This document shows positions 35,826-46,650 of a stretch of DNA of 64,000 nucleotides, one piece after another. A program made the position numbers and the translations under genes. Source of the DNA: Leptodontidium sp. MPI-SDFR-AT-0119 (lineage: Eukaryota > Ascomycota > Leotiomycetes > Helotiales > Leptodontidiaceae); NCBI GenBank assembly GCA_020726505.1, contig JAHLEZ010000009.1:2356001-2420000 (forward strand), in the 5' to 3' direction. The notes beneath the pieces were generated by a model, which ran no database searches, was not told where the DNA came from, and worked only from the letters and a program-made list of their open reading frames with translations. Every line of letters starts with the position of its first letter. Position 1 is the stretch's first letter.

Positions 35826-38800
35826 TTATGCGATGTTTTCGAAATGGAAAGTCGGCACTCCGGGGACGATACCATTAGCAAATTGGGGCATGTCCTTAAC
35901 CTGCTGTTGCTCCGGGTACGTAACACCATTTCCCGTTCCATCAATCTCAACAATGATTAGTTCCTTCAAGCCTGCAACCTTCTTGAGTCCTGCAGCCATT
36001 TGTACCAGAGTCTTCAATTCATCGAATCCGAGATGTCGTTGGAACACAACTTCGGCGGGCTCTCCGGCAAGTAGACGTTTCTTCAAGCCTTGCACAAATG
36101 CCATTGCTTTCTTCAAGTCGGGACCTGCTGCTTTCTTCATCTCCTCCATCAGTCTCGACTCGTCCAAGTCTTTGTCTTGGCCGTTCCAAAATCTTTTGAG
36201 CAGAGTGATGTATTGTTCTTGCCAGGCTGGGAATTGTGTGGCGACAAAGATCCTCAAACGCTTCCGCTGCTTCGGATCAAGACCACCTGGCGCTTTGCCC
36301 TTCGCCCTTTTCCTCGATTGTGCAGCTTCTGCCGAGGTGATATTCGAAGAAATGGCACGAGCGTATCGATATGTGGCACTCACGGCATGGTCAATTGGGG
36401 GAGTTGTTGGGAATCGGGCATTCTGAACTGTTGATGCCTTGCCCAAGACTTCGAGCCAGATGTACTCAGCCCAATGAGGAGCAATGACAGCAAGAAGCAG
36501 TGCCTGGATCTCAATGTACCGGAAGACCAGGTCTCTATTCATTGCTATGCCAGCAGAGTTAGCGCCCTCACGGTAGAAGTCGCGTGCGCTGGTAAGATCG
36601 TAAAGGGCGGATTTCAGAGCGAGCTTGTAGTTGGTAGCTTCATAATGCGAATAGCATTCACGAATCAAGCAGTCCATTTCGTTGCTGAAAAGTTTGTCGT
36701 AAAACAAATCCGGGGTACCGGATCTGAGGTCAGACTTGTTGGCAGTTTGAGTTTGGCACCACTCGCGAAAGGTTGTATAATCTCAAGACATTGTTGTTCG
36801 CGGCATCTTCCTCGAGATTCGCATCTGTCACTCCGTCGCCTGCGTCAGCAATAGCAATCCTAGATGCATCGGCACCAAACTTCTTAACAAGCTCTTCAAG
36901 AGTCATGAAATTTCCAGTTGACTTGGACATCTTTTCGCCATTGAGTGTGAGGTGACCATTGGACCGAACGGAGCGAGGCCAGAACTCTTTCTGCTTTTCC
37001 CAGATCGCAAGATGGACGTAGATGAAGAAAGTCTGGATCGGTGTTAGCATTTGTCAGCCTGTGCAGAAAGAATTCGGAAGACACATACCAAATGGTTTGG
37101 GACCAAGTCTTTCCCCGAAACATTGACATCCACTGGATACCAGTATTCGAGTTCTCGGAGCATCCTATCAAGTGTTGTTCTGGGTATCTTGCAGGCTTCT
37201 GAGTCCACTTGAGTCAATTCTCTTCTTGCAGAGATGTAATCCCAGACCTCATCAGTCATATCTTCTGGCTTGATACGTCCAAGGCCTTCTGTTTTGTTGT
37301 AAGAATCGTTGTGCAAGTAATGGGCAACAGTGTAGTATGCCATGTAGATTGTGCTGTCGCTCAAGCTTTCAACAATGAATTTGGGATCCCATGGAAGCTT
37401 TGAACCATGGCCGTAGGATCGTGCACAAGCCCACTGGTTGAGCCAGTCCAGCACTCCCTTGAAAGCATTCTTGGTCTCGCTGGAATACGTCTGTAAACCA
37501 CTGCCGTCAGAGTTTGCAACATGCTCCAAGGCCAAGACCTTCCACGTCTCTTCTCCATAATCCAGGTACCATTGGTCCATCAACGCCACACAACATTCGT
37601 CCGCAGACCTGCTCACTACTTTTCTCTCGGGCTCTGCGTACGCAAAGGCCAACCCTGAGTCAAGAAACTGTTTCCTAACCTTCCGTTTTGCATCTTCCAC
37701 TTTGTCACCCTTAAAGTCCCCATAAACCATGATACCTTGATAGTATCCTTCTTTGTATGCGAGCTCTTTAGCTTGTTCGAGTTGCTTGATATCTTTGCTT
37801 GAGGAGATTTTCAGGCTTTCGACTAGGAAGGGGGCTGTGAGATTCCCATAAGAAGGGGTCATGAATACTGGAGTGATCTTGAGCTCTGCCCATTCTTTGC
37901 TGATGCCGTAGAACTCAGGTTTCTTCGCAAGCTGCTGCAAAGTGATGAAATCGTCGGGGCTATCAGAAGGTACTGACGTAACCACGCCGGTACCCTTGGT
38001 TGGAGATATCGAGTCCATGGGAAGAATCCGGACGCCCAATTTGTGCACTGAAAGGGGGGCATCAACCAATGTTCCGACACATGCCGACCCAGGTAATTCC
38101 GCGACTTTATCGCATTCACCCTCCTTGATGAAGATTCCTTGGAAGGCCATGTTCCTCGCCGAGCGATCTGTAATGACGTAAACCTAGTCCTTCGATACTT
38201 GAAATACCCCATAGGTAATGCTGGGACTGAGGAAACTGCAAGTCTGGCCGTACATTGTCTCGGGACGCAAGGTAGCTGCCACAAAGTAGACACTAGCTGT
38301 GGTAGGGAGCTTGTCACCAAGGTATTCGATTGCCTTCGAGGCCCAACTCAAGACTTTCAATCGGATAGCAGTGTATTCTTGTGGCCCGACACCCTCGCCT
38401 TCGCTTCGGTCATGATCCATGCACGGTTGCTTGTCTTTGGGAGAGTAGATCGTGTAACGCGTTCCAAACTTGATTTTGTTCAATTGTCGGAGTCGATTCA
38501 TTTGCCGCCGAACAAAGCTGTCGTAGTAAGGATTGAGATCGGTTGTGACCATACTACGCCTTCAGTCAATTCGAGCACCGAAGCTGGTAAGGTCTCGCTG
38601 GCAAAGTGGAGGGAAGAACTGGAACCAATGTTAAGGATCGGCGAACTTGTGGATATCTTCATGTGGAATGTTAAGAGATTGCATAATCTAGAACTGGTAC
38701 GTCATCTTTACTGTCTTCGCAGCCGATTTGCCCTTCTTAGATGTAAACTTTGTGACGTCTTCGCGAGCGGCGCTTGCGGGTTTGGAACTTAAAGGTGACT

Positions 38801-39368
38801 CCTTCGTGGCATCGCTCATGTAACCTTCAAAGTTCTGCCCAAACATAGCGACCTCGTTGGCAAGTTTGTCGGCGCAGGCTTTTACGGCCATTCCAGTACA
38901 GTGAAAACCCATAGGAAACAAAACCCGTTTGCCTTGCATCCGTGCGAAACCAGCGGCAAACTCTACCTTGTTGATAGTCAAAGAATGACCGGCATGTAGC
39001 GTTCCGTTCATGTAGGGATAAGCCATGAGCCCGAAGAACTTGGGGAATTTCGCATGTAGTTCGGAGTTCGTGATTGAATGAAAGGGTATCTCATCGAGTG
39101 TCGGGGCATGCGCTTCGAACACACCGTCGTTGGCCCATTGCGCTTGGTACTTCTTCTCGCTCGCAATCAAGATGTCTCTTCTCTCTGTCTGTGATCTCCC
39201 CCCGTCAGTTAAGCTTATCCTCGCAGGTTACAGGAATCGACAAGGCGGAATAAAAGCAGGGGGGAGTTGGATGGAGCTGGAATGTGTACTGACACCCTTG
39301 AGTTCCTTCATATTGAAGAGCTTCACAGCTCCTACCAGATCCCCCGTGATACTCTCGGAATTTGCCAT
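35826..39368 (-). pseudogene. Cytosolic leucyl-tRNA synthetase, disabled copy
   Basis: Exon 39294-39368 (MANSESITGDLVGAVKLFNM, ending in KELKG), a 105-nt intron, then a frame from 39188 and a second intron at 37033-37088. The whole would be about 1127 codons, the normal length of fungal cytosolic LeuRS. Seen are the HIGH-type motif YMNGTLHAGHS, the class-I KMSKS motif LNGEKMSKSTGNF, the editing-domain region, and the C-terminal anticodon-binding region. Against function are in-frame stops at 38688-38690 (TAG after YQF, where Gln is usual), 38631-38633 (TAA after FADP), 38562-38564 (TGA after ARID, where Trp is usual) and 38184-38186 (TAG after VSKD), plus one extra base at about 36773 that shifts the frame between LRLYN and the FREWC region. 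Two of the four stops fit C-to-T/G-to-A changes. A working copy is expected elsewhere in the genome. Confidence 0.85.
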
Positions 39369-39790
39369 GCTTGCTCGCAGATGCTATGCTGGTCGCGGGT
39401 GGCGATGCCGCAACCGTTGCTGCAAGACTCTGGTTCGAGAGTGAAGGTGAAGGTGAAGGAGTTGTTTGATGTTTATCTGTCTGTTGTCTGTTGTCACTTG
39501 TCTGATTGATAGATAGATATAATATTTGGGTCGGTGTTTTTTGTTTATGGGCCGACCCAAGTGATTGGCAGGCTTTGCGTGCTACAGTGACGCACCGCGA
39601 TACGACGCGATGTTATTGCCATGATGCTGGCGGTTAGCTGAGTGCGCCAGCCTCAACCAAACGTCCTCCCCCAAATCTTCACCTCACTTCACATCTATGC
39701 CAACTCGACGGCCTAAAATTCGCATCATATAAAATCGCCCCTATGAACATTAACGAGACGTTATAGAATCTCGGTCGCGAGGGAGCCAAA
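39369..39790. other. Upstream region of the LeuRS copy
   Basis: Includes the 5' flank of the LeuRS copy and a pyrimidine-rich stretch at 39430-39510. No gene is visible. Confidence 0.35.
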
Positions 39791-40184
39791 ATGGGATCTG
39801 TGCTTGAAGACAAGACGAGGAAAATGGCTTCTCAGTGCATGCTCAGACTGACTCTGCTGTCTGCTCAGGTTGCTCAGGTTGCTCAAGCCGAGCTCAGGCC
39901 GTGCTTAGTCGAATTGTTCTTGCGTGCCGGAGCTTTTATCGACATCAACAGGCTTGGACGGACGCCTCTGCATGATCTAGCGCGTGAATTTTAAGCAGAC
40001 GACTTCGATGACCGGGCGATACAACTCCTTCAAGATGCAGGAGTGGACATAAATGCGATAGACAATGGGGGGCGGACTGACTGCTCTTGACATTGCTCTT
40101 AGACCAGACATGAGGACCATGGGGTCTAAAGAGACAATTCGACGGCTACAAGCTCTCGGTGGAAGATTTAACGAGGAGGGATGA
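39791..40184 (+). pseudogene. Ankyrin-repeat gene fragment
   Basis: MGSVLEDKTRKMASQCMLRL opens a frame with ankyrin-like LVELFLRAGAFIDINRLGRT and PLHDLAREF, stop at about 39993, then RAIQLLQDAGVDINAIDNGG. An extra G in a six-G run (about 40069) then shifts the frame to TALDIALRPD...IRRLQALGGRFNEEG with a stop at 40184. It carries one nonsense change and one frameshift and is the 3' end of a larger ankyrin gene. Confidence 0.65.
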
Positions 40185-41159
40185 TAATGTGGAAGGTGGG
40201 CCTTCCAGGGACAAGGCGCAATTTCTGCTGATGGGTTAAAGAACCGGGTGCCTATTCATACAGTGTTGAATGAGAAAGACGTAGAATCAGTACAGGTAAT
40301 GTTCCGACCAATGCTGAAAGAGCAATTATTTATAAATTGGTCTCTCTCCTAGAGAATCACTATAACGCTAAAAATATATTTCGGCACAAAGGATACGTTA
40401 CTATATTGGGTATCCATTTCAGGATTTAAGGAATTTGTTACAGGATTCAATCCAACATCTCTATAAATGCCACACCGCGTAAACCCTAACACAACTGTCC
40501 TGTCATAGGTGATCAGGTAGGACGCTGCTCCTCTGGCTGGAGAAGTCCTAGCGTGCTGAGCGTGCTGGGTGGGCAGTCCCAGACTTGAATCTGTCCTGGC
40601 CCATCTGTCTTGGGACAAATGGGCCTCTAAGACAGATCAGTCAGGCCAACTAGCCAGTTAGGACGGCCTCTGTCGTAGAAGGTCTGTCCTACCTGCCCTG
40701 TCCCGTAACTTATGTCTCACGGCAGTTCCACTCCTGCGACCGAGGGAATCCTGAGACGGCCTGGATGCCAGGTAGAAAGTCCCAAATGAGAATTCAAGCT
40801 AGGAAATCTCAGCGAGGACCAATTTCCATATGGGGCCACAGTCATGAAGCTTTGACGGTAGGCCGTGGCTTAGGTATGTCTCTTCCAGAAAAATAACGCC
40901 CCTTCGACGAATTTCGTCATTCATTGCCGTTGCGCAACTAACCCGGGTAGGGCAACAACAGAGGCTGAATCGGATCCGAATAAATTATAGAATAGGCAAA
41001 CTTGCCTTGTCCGGGGTTGAAAAGTCTTGCTAAATGCTACAATCACACCTTGATTTGAATTATATCTAGTAAAAGGGGGAAAAAAAAGAAAAAATTTCAC
41101 TATAGGATGTTCCAGCTTTCTATCGTTCCATCGTTCCTGCTATTCTCTTTGTCTCACTT
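40185..41159. other. Intergenic; no gene supported
   Basis: No frame with motifs. The convergent ankyrin fragment and ferric reductase relic end on either side. Confidence 0.4.
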
Positions 41160-42558
41160 CTACGAAGGCTGATAATCAAGTTCAAAGAAGCTCACCTCGT
41201 CTGTCAAATGTTCTCGCACCACGCTTCGTAGCTCATCCCGGATATCATCGGTGGCAGAGACTTCCAAATTATTAGCATCGCCAGAATGGTAGATCGGTCA
41301 ACTCACCTGTGACAAGCATCTTGCCATCTCTCCTCTTAGGTCTCCCAGACTCGAGTTCTCTCCCCTCTACGGGCGTCTCTGTGTCCCAGTTCACATCTTT
41401 GACCGGCTTCTTCCCTGTCTGCTCTGCTGTAAGTTTTGCTGTAAGTTCTGCCTGAAAAATGTCTCGCAATGGAGCTTTGCCTGAATAGACGTTTGCACGC
41501 TTTCCAAATGATTTACTAGGGGTATCGTTCGATTCGCTGTAAATTGAGATAGCGAGAATCTATTCTCCGTTAGAGAACTGCAAAATCAGGAGATAATACG
41601 TACCCAGCCATCATCCAGCGTATCCTCGTTCAATGCATGATTAAGCAGCGGTTGGGCCGCAATTGTGACGTCTGGCTTTGTCAGATCTCGGTTCTGATGA
41701 AAATGATAGGGTTCAAAGACTTACCGATATCTCGGACCTGCCAAACCAGATGGATTCGACGCGCTCGCAGCTTACGGGCATTATAGCCGCGAATCAGCTG
41801 CTTCAGATATGGCAACTGCGTCTCACAGTCGTCCATGGGGACGCTCTTGCCGTGCGGTCCACTAAACAGCACTAGGGAGTGCATCGCGCGCCCGTTCTTG
41901 GCATGGTCGAAGAGCTCTCGAGTCAGACCTCTGCGAGGCTCGACGAAGAGATCTATGTAATCCTGTGGCGTCTCTGCCCACGAGATCACCACGAAGGGGT
42001 GGCTTTGCGGGAAGGCCCAGAAGCTGACGGCAGGCATCCAGAGATTGATGTGCTGCCCAGCTCTGACATCCAGCGGCTTCCGACACTGTATGCGGAGCCT
42101 GACCGCACCATATACATGTGTGATATGGGCTTGCGCACGGCCAGACCGAAAGAGCCCATCCTTGTAGAGGTTGATGCCGCCTTGGACAACGCACATGAAT
42201 AGAAACAGCCCCGCTGCGCTTGTCGGATGGCAGGTGTCTCCAGATGGCGTAGACGGAGAGCGCCGCCACGGCATGGTGTGCACGGACGAAGAGTTCGTAG
42301 GAGGGTCTGCGAAATAGAGGAAGGGAGAGCAGAAGGATGCCGCAAAGCGATGACACGCCCTATATAATGTCAGTTCTGGATGCAGGTAGAAGGCCTCGAA
42401 CTTACGATGACTGCAAACAAGTTCTAGGGTAGGTCTAAAGTGAAAGACGGCCGCGACGTAATTGCCACCAGCAGATGAAAGACGGCGAGCAGGACCGCCA
42501 TCACGCCTGCCGACCGATGAATCTGCCGAAGATGCTGCCGCAGGCAATGGCATATACT
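41160..42558 (-). pseudogene. Ferric reductase (FRE family), 5'-truncated and internally deleted
   Basis: Minus-strand blocks in order: VMAVLLAVFHLLVAITSRPS, then an intron and GVSSLCGILLLSLPLFRRPS (last membrane helices), YAIWRHLPSDKR, a change of frame, AGQHINLWMPAVSFWAFPQS and HPFVVISW (FAD-binding motif), and GLTRELFDHAKNG. LPYLKQLIRGYNARKLRAR and a final NAD-side exon group follow, ending SVVREHLTDE then SFFELDYQPS with a stop at 41160. The glycine-rich nucleotide-binding segment normally found between the ETxL and LPYLKQ blocks is missing, as if about 13 codons were deleted. The N-terminal membrane helices are absent upstream, and one stop lies before NLFAVI. Such enzymes move electrons from NADPH to ferric chelates across the plasma membrane. 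This copy cannot do so. Confidence 0.75.
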
Positions 42559-43415
42559 TGGCTTTCATCCATATGAATCAGGAACTGCTGTATCGATAAT
42601 GACAGGTGATTGTCGATCGAGGACGAGAGAGAGACAGAACGAGGCAAGGAGGAGGAAATGGAGGAAACCTGATAAGATCTTTCAAAGCGTCCGTCGGTGA
42701 CTCGCCGAAGCTGCCTTATTTATCCGGCATAGAACTAGCCTTAAATCTTAGGCTGTCGTTTATTTTCAATTGCGTCCCCGTTATGCACTGCGGAGAGCGC
42801 GGGGTAGTTTTACCCCAACCAAACCTCGTTAGTCCCTTCGAAATTGCGGTCTATAGCAGCCACAAAGCTGATGATGATTTCCAACTTGGTAGTAGGGCTA
42901 TTAGGATCGAATAAGACTCTTTTATAAATATCAGAAGTGATAAGAGTGCCAATTCTCACATTTACTCGCCGAGCTTGCGAAGATAAATTCTGCACACGAT
43001 CCGTCCTGCGTGTCTCACGTCTTGGTTATTGTAACAATGGAGTGTAGTTATTAACTCTGCTATCTTCCTCACTGTCCGTTCCTGTACTTCACTTTCCTCT
43101 CGTCCTCTCTTAATGTCATTCTTTTATCCTCCTCTTTACCAGCCCGTTCCGTCCGGTTACCGCCTGCACAACTAGCAATTAACCGGTAATTATTCGATAG
43201 CAATGGGCAACCCCGCTTCTCTGTGCGTCCAAATCGGCCACCTTTTCCTCCGGTGGAGAGTCAGCTTACCTACAAACGCGTGCTGTGAAGCCGGATATCT
43301 ATGTCTCCCCAATTTAACCTAAGCCCTTCCGTCTGAAACTTCTTCTAGATATACGTGGATTTTCATGGCCTACGCTGCAACCGTTTGAACTAGACGGGTG
43401 AAAGGATATACCAAA
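42559..43415. other. Intergenic; promoter side of DUF2855 gene
   Basis: No supported gene. The 43270-43415 region directly precedes the DUF2855 start. The two neighbouring genes are divergent. Confidence 0.35.
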
Positions 43416-44657
43416 ATGGCATCGGCACCCGTCATTCAAGTACTCGAAATCCAGGACCACACAAAGCAGCACCTGGTTTCTTTGCCAAACGAGAAGCTTC
43501 CTCCTCTCCCACCTAATAGTGTTCGCATGAGGACAACTCTTTTCGCCCTGAGCGCTAATAACCTCACCTACGCCCGGATCGGCCATCTTGTCGGCTGGTG
43601 GGGCATCCATCCGCTTCCTCAGTCCACGCCGGCGCCGTTTAACGATGAGTCCAAGTATGGTCGCACCATGTGCTGGGGCTCTGGTCAGGTCATGGAGTCG
43701 ACTTCGCCGCTGCTGAAGGCAGGGCAGACGCTCTTTGGTGTTTTTCCTATCGGAACGCTACCAGTCGACAAGGAGATTACCGCCGATGCTCTTGGCATGT
43801 TCCTTGAGACGACAGCGCTTCGGCGCGACGTGCTTCCAGTTTATAATCGTTACTTCCTGTATCAAGATGATGACGACGAACAGAGCAGAGCCTGGGATGC
43901 CGTCATGAGGGGCCATTTTGAGACCAGCTACGCCATTCACCGCATTGCATTTTCATGGGACCTGCTCACGCTTCCGCCCATCAATCCCAGTGGCATCAAC
44001 GGCGCACCTTGGAGTGCTGAGGACGCAAACCTGACCAGCGCTCTTGTCCTCGTCTTTGCAGCTTCGGGGAAGACGGCAGCAGCGTTCGCGCAGCAAAGCC
44101 GTGAGCTGAGACCGGCAGAGTTCCGGTCTCGTCGACTAATCGCTGTCGGCAGCAGCGCAGCAAAAGCCTTCACCGAAGGTTTTGGATGGTTCGACGAAGT
44201 TCACCTGTACAGCGACTCGCCAGCTGCTCTTGCCGCATCCTGGTCGGTCGATGGGAAGACAAAGATTGTGATCCTTGATTATGGCGCTCGCGGTGACGCA
44301 GCTGTTGCGTGGGCGGACTCGCTGCGGCCTCTGTGTGGTACTGTCCAGTTCGTCCGCGTCGCCAATGATGCGAACATCAAGGGGGCCGAGGCGAACACTG
44401 AGGCGGTCTTGGCCGGGCAGCAGCGTGGCGAGGTGGTCGTCAACTCATCCGTGCTTCGGGACTGGGGCATAGAGAAGTTAGGTGCGGGGAGATATTTTCG
44501 GGAGCTTGGTGGGCAATGGGCGGAGTTCAAACGGCGTGGTGGGTTGCCAGAGCTTCGTTTTGTGTGGGGTGACGGAATGGAGAGTGTGAGAACTGGGTGG
44601 GAGCAGCTGGCCAATGCAAAAGTCGAGCCCTCAACCGCCTTGCTCTTTAGGATATAG
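43416..44657 (+). CDS. DUF2855 family protein
   Basis: An uninterrupted 413-codon frame. I chose ATG 43416 (MASAPVIQVLEIQDHTKQHL) over the in-frame ATG at 43398 because the family begins close to this point. Recognisable are VRMRTTLFALSANNLTYARI, a glycine-rich part VFAASGKTAAAFA in the middle, and LRFVWGDGMESVRTGWEQLA near the end. DUF2855 proteins share the fold outline of medium-chain dehydrogenase/reductases but have no proven reaction. The frame lacks introns and stops and its base composition is normal, so it looks functional. It is the only intact gene between the broken FRE and the RIP block. Confidence 0.8.
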   Translation: MASAPVIQVLEIQDHTKQHLVSLPNEKLPPLPPNSVRMRTTLFALSANNLTYARIGHLVGWWGIHPLPQSTPAPFNDESKYGRTMCWGSGQVMESTSPLLKAGQTLFGVFPIGTLPVDKEITADALGMFLETTALRRDVLPVYNRYFLYQDDDDEQSRAWDAVMRGHFETSYAIHRIAFSWDLLTLPPINPSGINGAPWSAEDANLTSALVLVFAASGKTAAAFAQQSRELRPAEFRSRRLIAVGSSAAKAFTEGFGWFDEVHLYSDSPAALAASWSVDGKTKIVILDYGARGDAAVAWADSLRPLCGTVQFVRVANDANIKGAEANTEAVLAGQQRGEVVVNSSVLRDWGIEKLGAGRYFRELGGQWAEFKRRGGLPELRFVWGDGMESVRTGWEQLANAKVEPSTALLFRI

Positions 44658-44783
44658 CCTCTTTACACGCTGGCACGGCCCTCTAGGTGGAAGTTTAACG
44701 GCAAATTTCTGGCCTCTCCTGGTAAAGTATGGAGGTTCTCCGTCTTGTTAGCAAGTTAAACTTCAAGCTGTTTAATGCACTTA

Positions 44784-45330
44784 TCAACGTCCGTACAAGT
44801 TTGACTCTTCATCAGAAAGAACCTGATCTTCAGGCTCAGTTAACCAATCCTCGACCATCTTCAACGCGATTTTGCAGCGCTCTAATTTCCAGTTGTAAGG
44901 GTAGACTGCCTTTGCCTTCATCGTTTCGACCTTCATTCTCAACTCCTCCCACACGACCTCCCAATTGTCGCTACTTCTAGGGTCTGCCTCGTACGATGTC
45001 AAAACTGACACTAAGGCTACGTGTTCTCTCTCAATAGCAAGCTGTAAAGGTATCTTGTAATCTCCCCTAACTTGAGTCTGTGGGGTGCCATTTGCATTAG
45101 CACCCTCTGCAAGTAACAAACGGGCCATGTCCTCGTGCCCCCAAAAAGCCGCAGCTTCCAGTGGCCCACCAAATTGACCACCTGGGGCGTTGCCATCTGC
45201 ACTGTAGTAACTTAAATAATGAATTGAGCAATTCCAAGTTTTCCAAAGTAAGCCGCTGCTTATAGTGGTGTACCATATTTGTTGTCCACAATCTCGATAT
45301 CAGCACCCCTCTCACTGGAAGCGCGCAAGA
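44784..45330 (-). pseudogene. Ankyrin-repeat gene 3' fragment
   Basis: GADIEIVDNKYGTPL then a stop (TAA where CAA is expected) and AAAYFGKLGIAQFII. After a frame change come GGPLEAAAFWGHEDMARLLL, AEGANANGT and LQLAIEREHVALVSVL. The end is acidic (EDWLTEPEDQVL) with a stop at 44784. At least two ankyrin units are clear. It is probably the C-terminus of an NLR or HET ankyrin protein whose 5' part is lost at about 45350. Confidence 0.7.
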
Positions 45331-45727
45331 CCAGCCAGTCGCTCAGGCTGGAATTCTGGAGGCCATAGGCATAGGATATTCGAAGCTACTTTCGATTAAA
45401 TATAATTTGTTCTTGTCGTTGAAAAGGAAACTGAAGGAATTAGAGAGTGGACGATAGAAATAGAAACCTAAGATCCTGAAATTACACTTCGATCTTTGGA
45501 GTTCGAGCCTTCAGCCTTGAATCTTAGGCAGTACAATCGTTTCAATAACGTGCGTCAGCGTCACCGATTTTAGCGAGCCTTAATAAAGCGCGTCTAGCGG
45601 CCTTGACGCGCATACCTCTGCCATTTGCCCCTGTATATAACTTTAATAAACCACCTTTAATTTGCATAGTAAGTGGCTTAAATTAAAGCTTAACATATGT
45701 GCTAAATGCTAATAAAAATTTTAGCGT
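45331..45727. other. Transition into AT-rich RIP block
   Basis: Composition changes to AT-rich from about 45.6 kb. No gene is visible. Confidence 0.4.
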
Positions 45728-46650
45728 ATGCGAATGGCTCCTCGATTGAAGGCAAACGTTGTAGCGCGTATTAAGGATGCTTTACGCGACCCCGGGATAC
45801 GAGTTGATAAGAAATATTTTCGCATTCTCGCTGGCGACTTTAGGAACTTAATTTGATCAGTATATCGAGTACTTCGTAGAGTACGCCTAAGTTAAAGGGT
45901 TATGCCTTTATTAGGAGGTCTTACGTGTATTATTACGCCGGGAATGGAGCAATCTATTAAGATTCTTTTGGATAAGATGCCCTAGTTATACTTGGACGAG
46001 ATTGCCGACTTTTTATATAAAGCATAAGGTATAATTGTTAGTTTATCGATTGTTTAGAACACTTTACACAAAATCAAGACTACTAAGAAAAAGATTAAGG
46101 CTATAACGGCTTAATAAAATAAGGAATTAAGGTTAGATTAGAGGTACAGGCTCTAATAGTACTTTGCTAACTAAATAGTCTTTATTAACGAGTTAGGAAG
46201 TAATAGAAAGACGGGAGATAAGTACTATAGGTAGTCTCTTTTAGGAGTCCCTACTAAAGTCAAGAGGTAGTTGGCTAATAGGTAAAGAGTATTAATCCTC
46301 CCGGTATATACCACGGAAGAATACCTATATGCCCGCACTTTCCAGGACACTTGTATAATTGAAATCTTCATGGATTTTATAATAGAAGATATACTTCCAT
46401 AATACAACGCATATCCCAGGCCTCGATTTGTTATTATACTTAATAATACATTCATCTACTATAGTTATATAGCGGAAATCGAAAAAGCGGCCAATAGAAG
46501 AGAAGTATAGATACATTTCCTACCTCCATACTTTCCTGATTTTAATCCAATTAAAGAGAGCTTCGTGTAACGGCACAAGAGCCTTGGTACGTAGAAGGTT
46601 GACTTAACACTTAGAATACAAAACTACAGAGCTACTCTACAGGAGGGAGC
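45728..46650 (+). pseudogene. Tc1-like DDE transposase, RIP-degraded
   Basis: A plus-strand reading in one frame from ATG 45728 gives MRMAPRLKANVVARIKDALR, later KILLDKMP then LYLDEIADFLYKA, LHKIKTTKKKIKAI, EEYLYARTFQDTCIIEIFMD and a terminal FLPPYFPDFNPIKESF block with the last catalytic region. Many TAA/TAG codons interrupt, mostly where Gln or Trp is expected. I did not find its terminal repeats, which may be eroded. Confidence 0.75.

Noticed and set aside
46225..46516. Minus-strand open frames
   Set aside because: They are shadows of the Tc1-like transposase on the plus strand.
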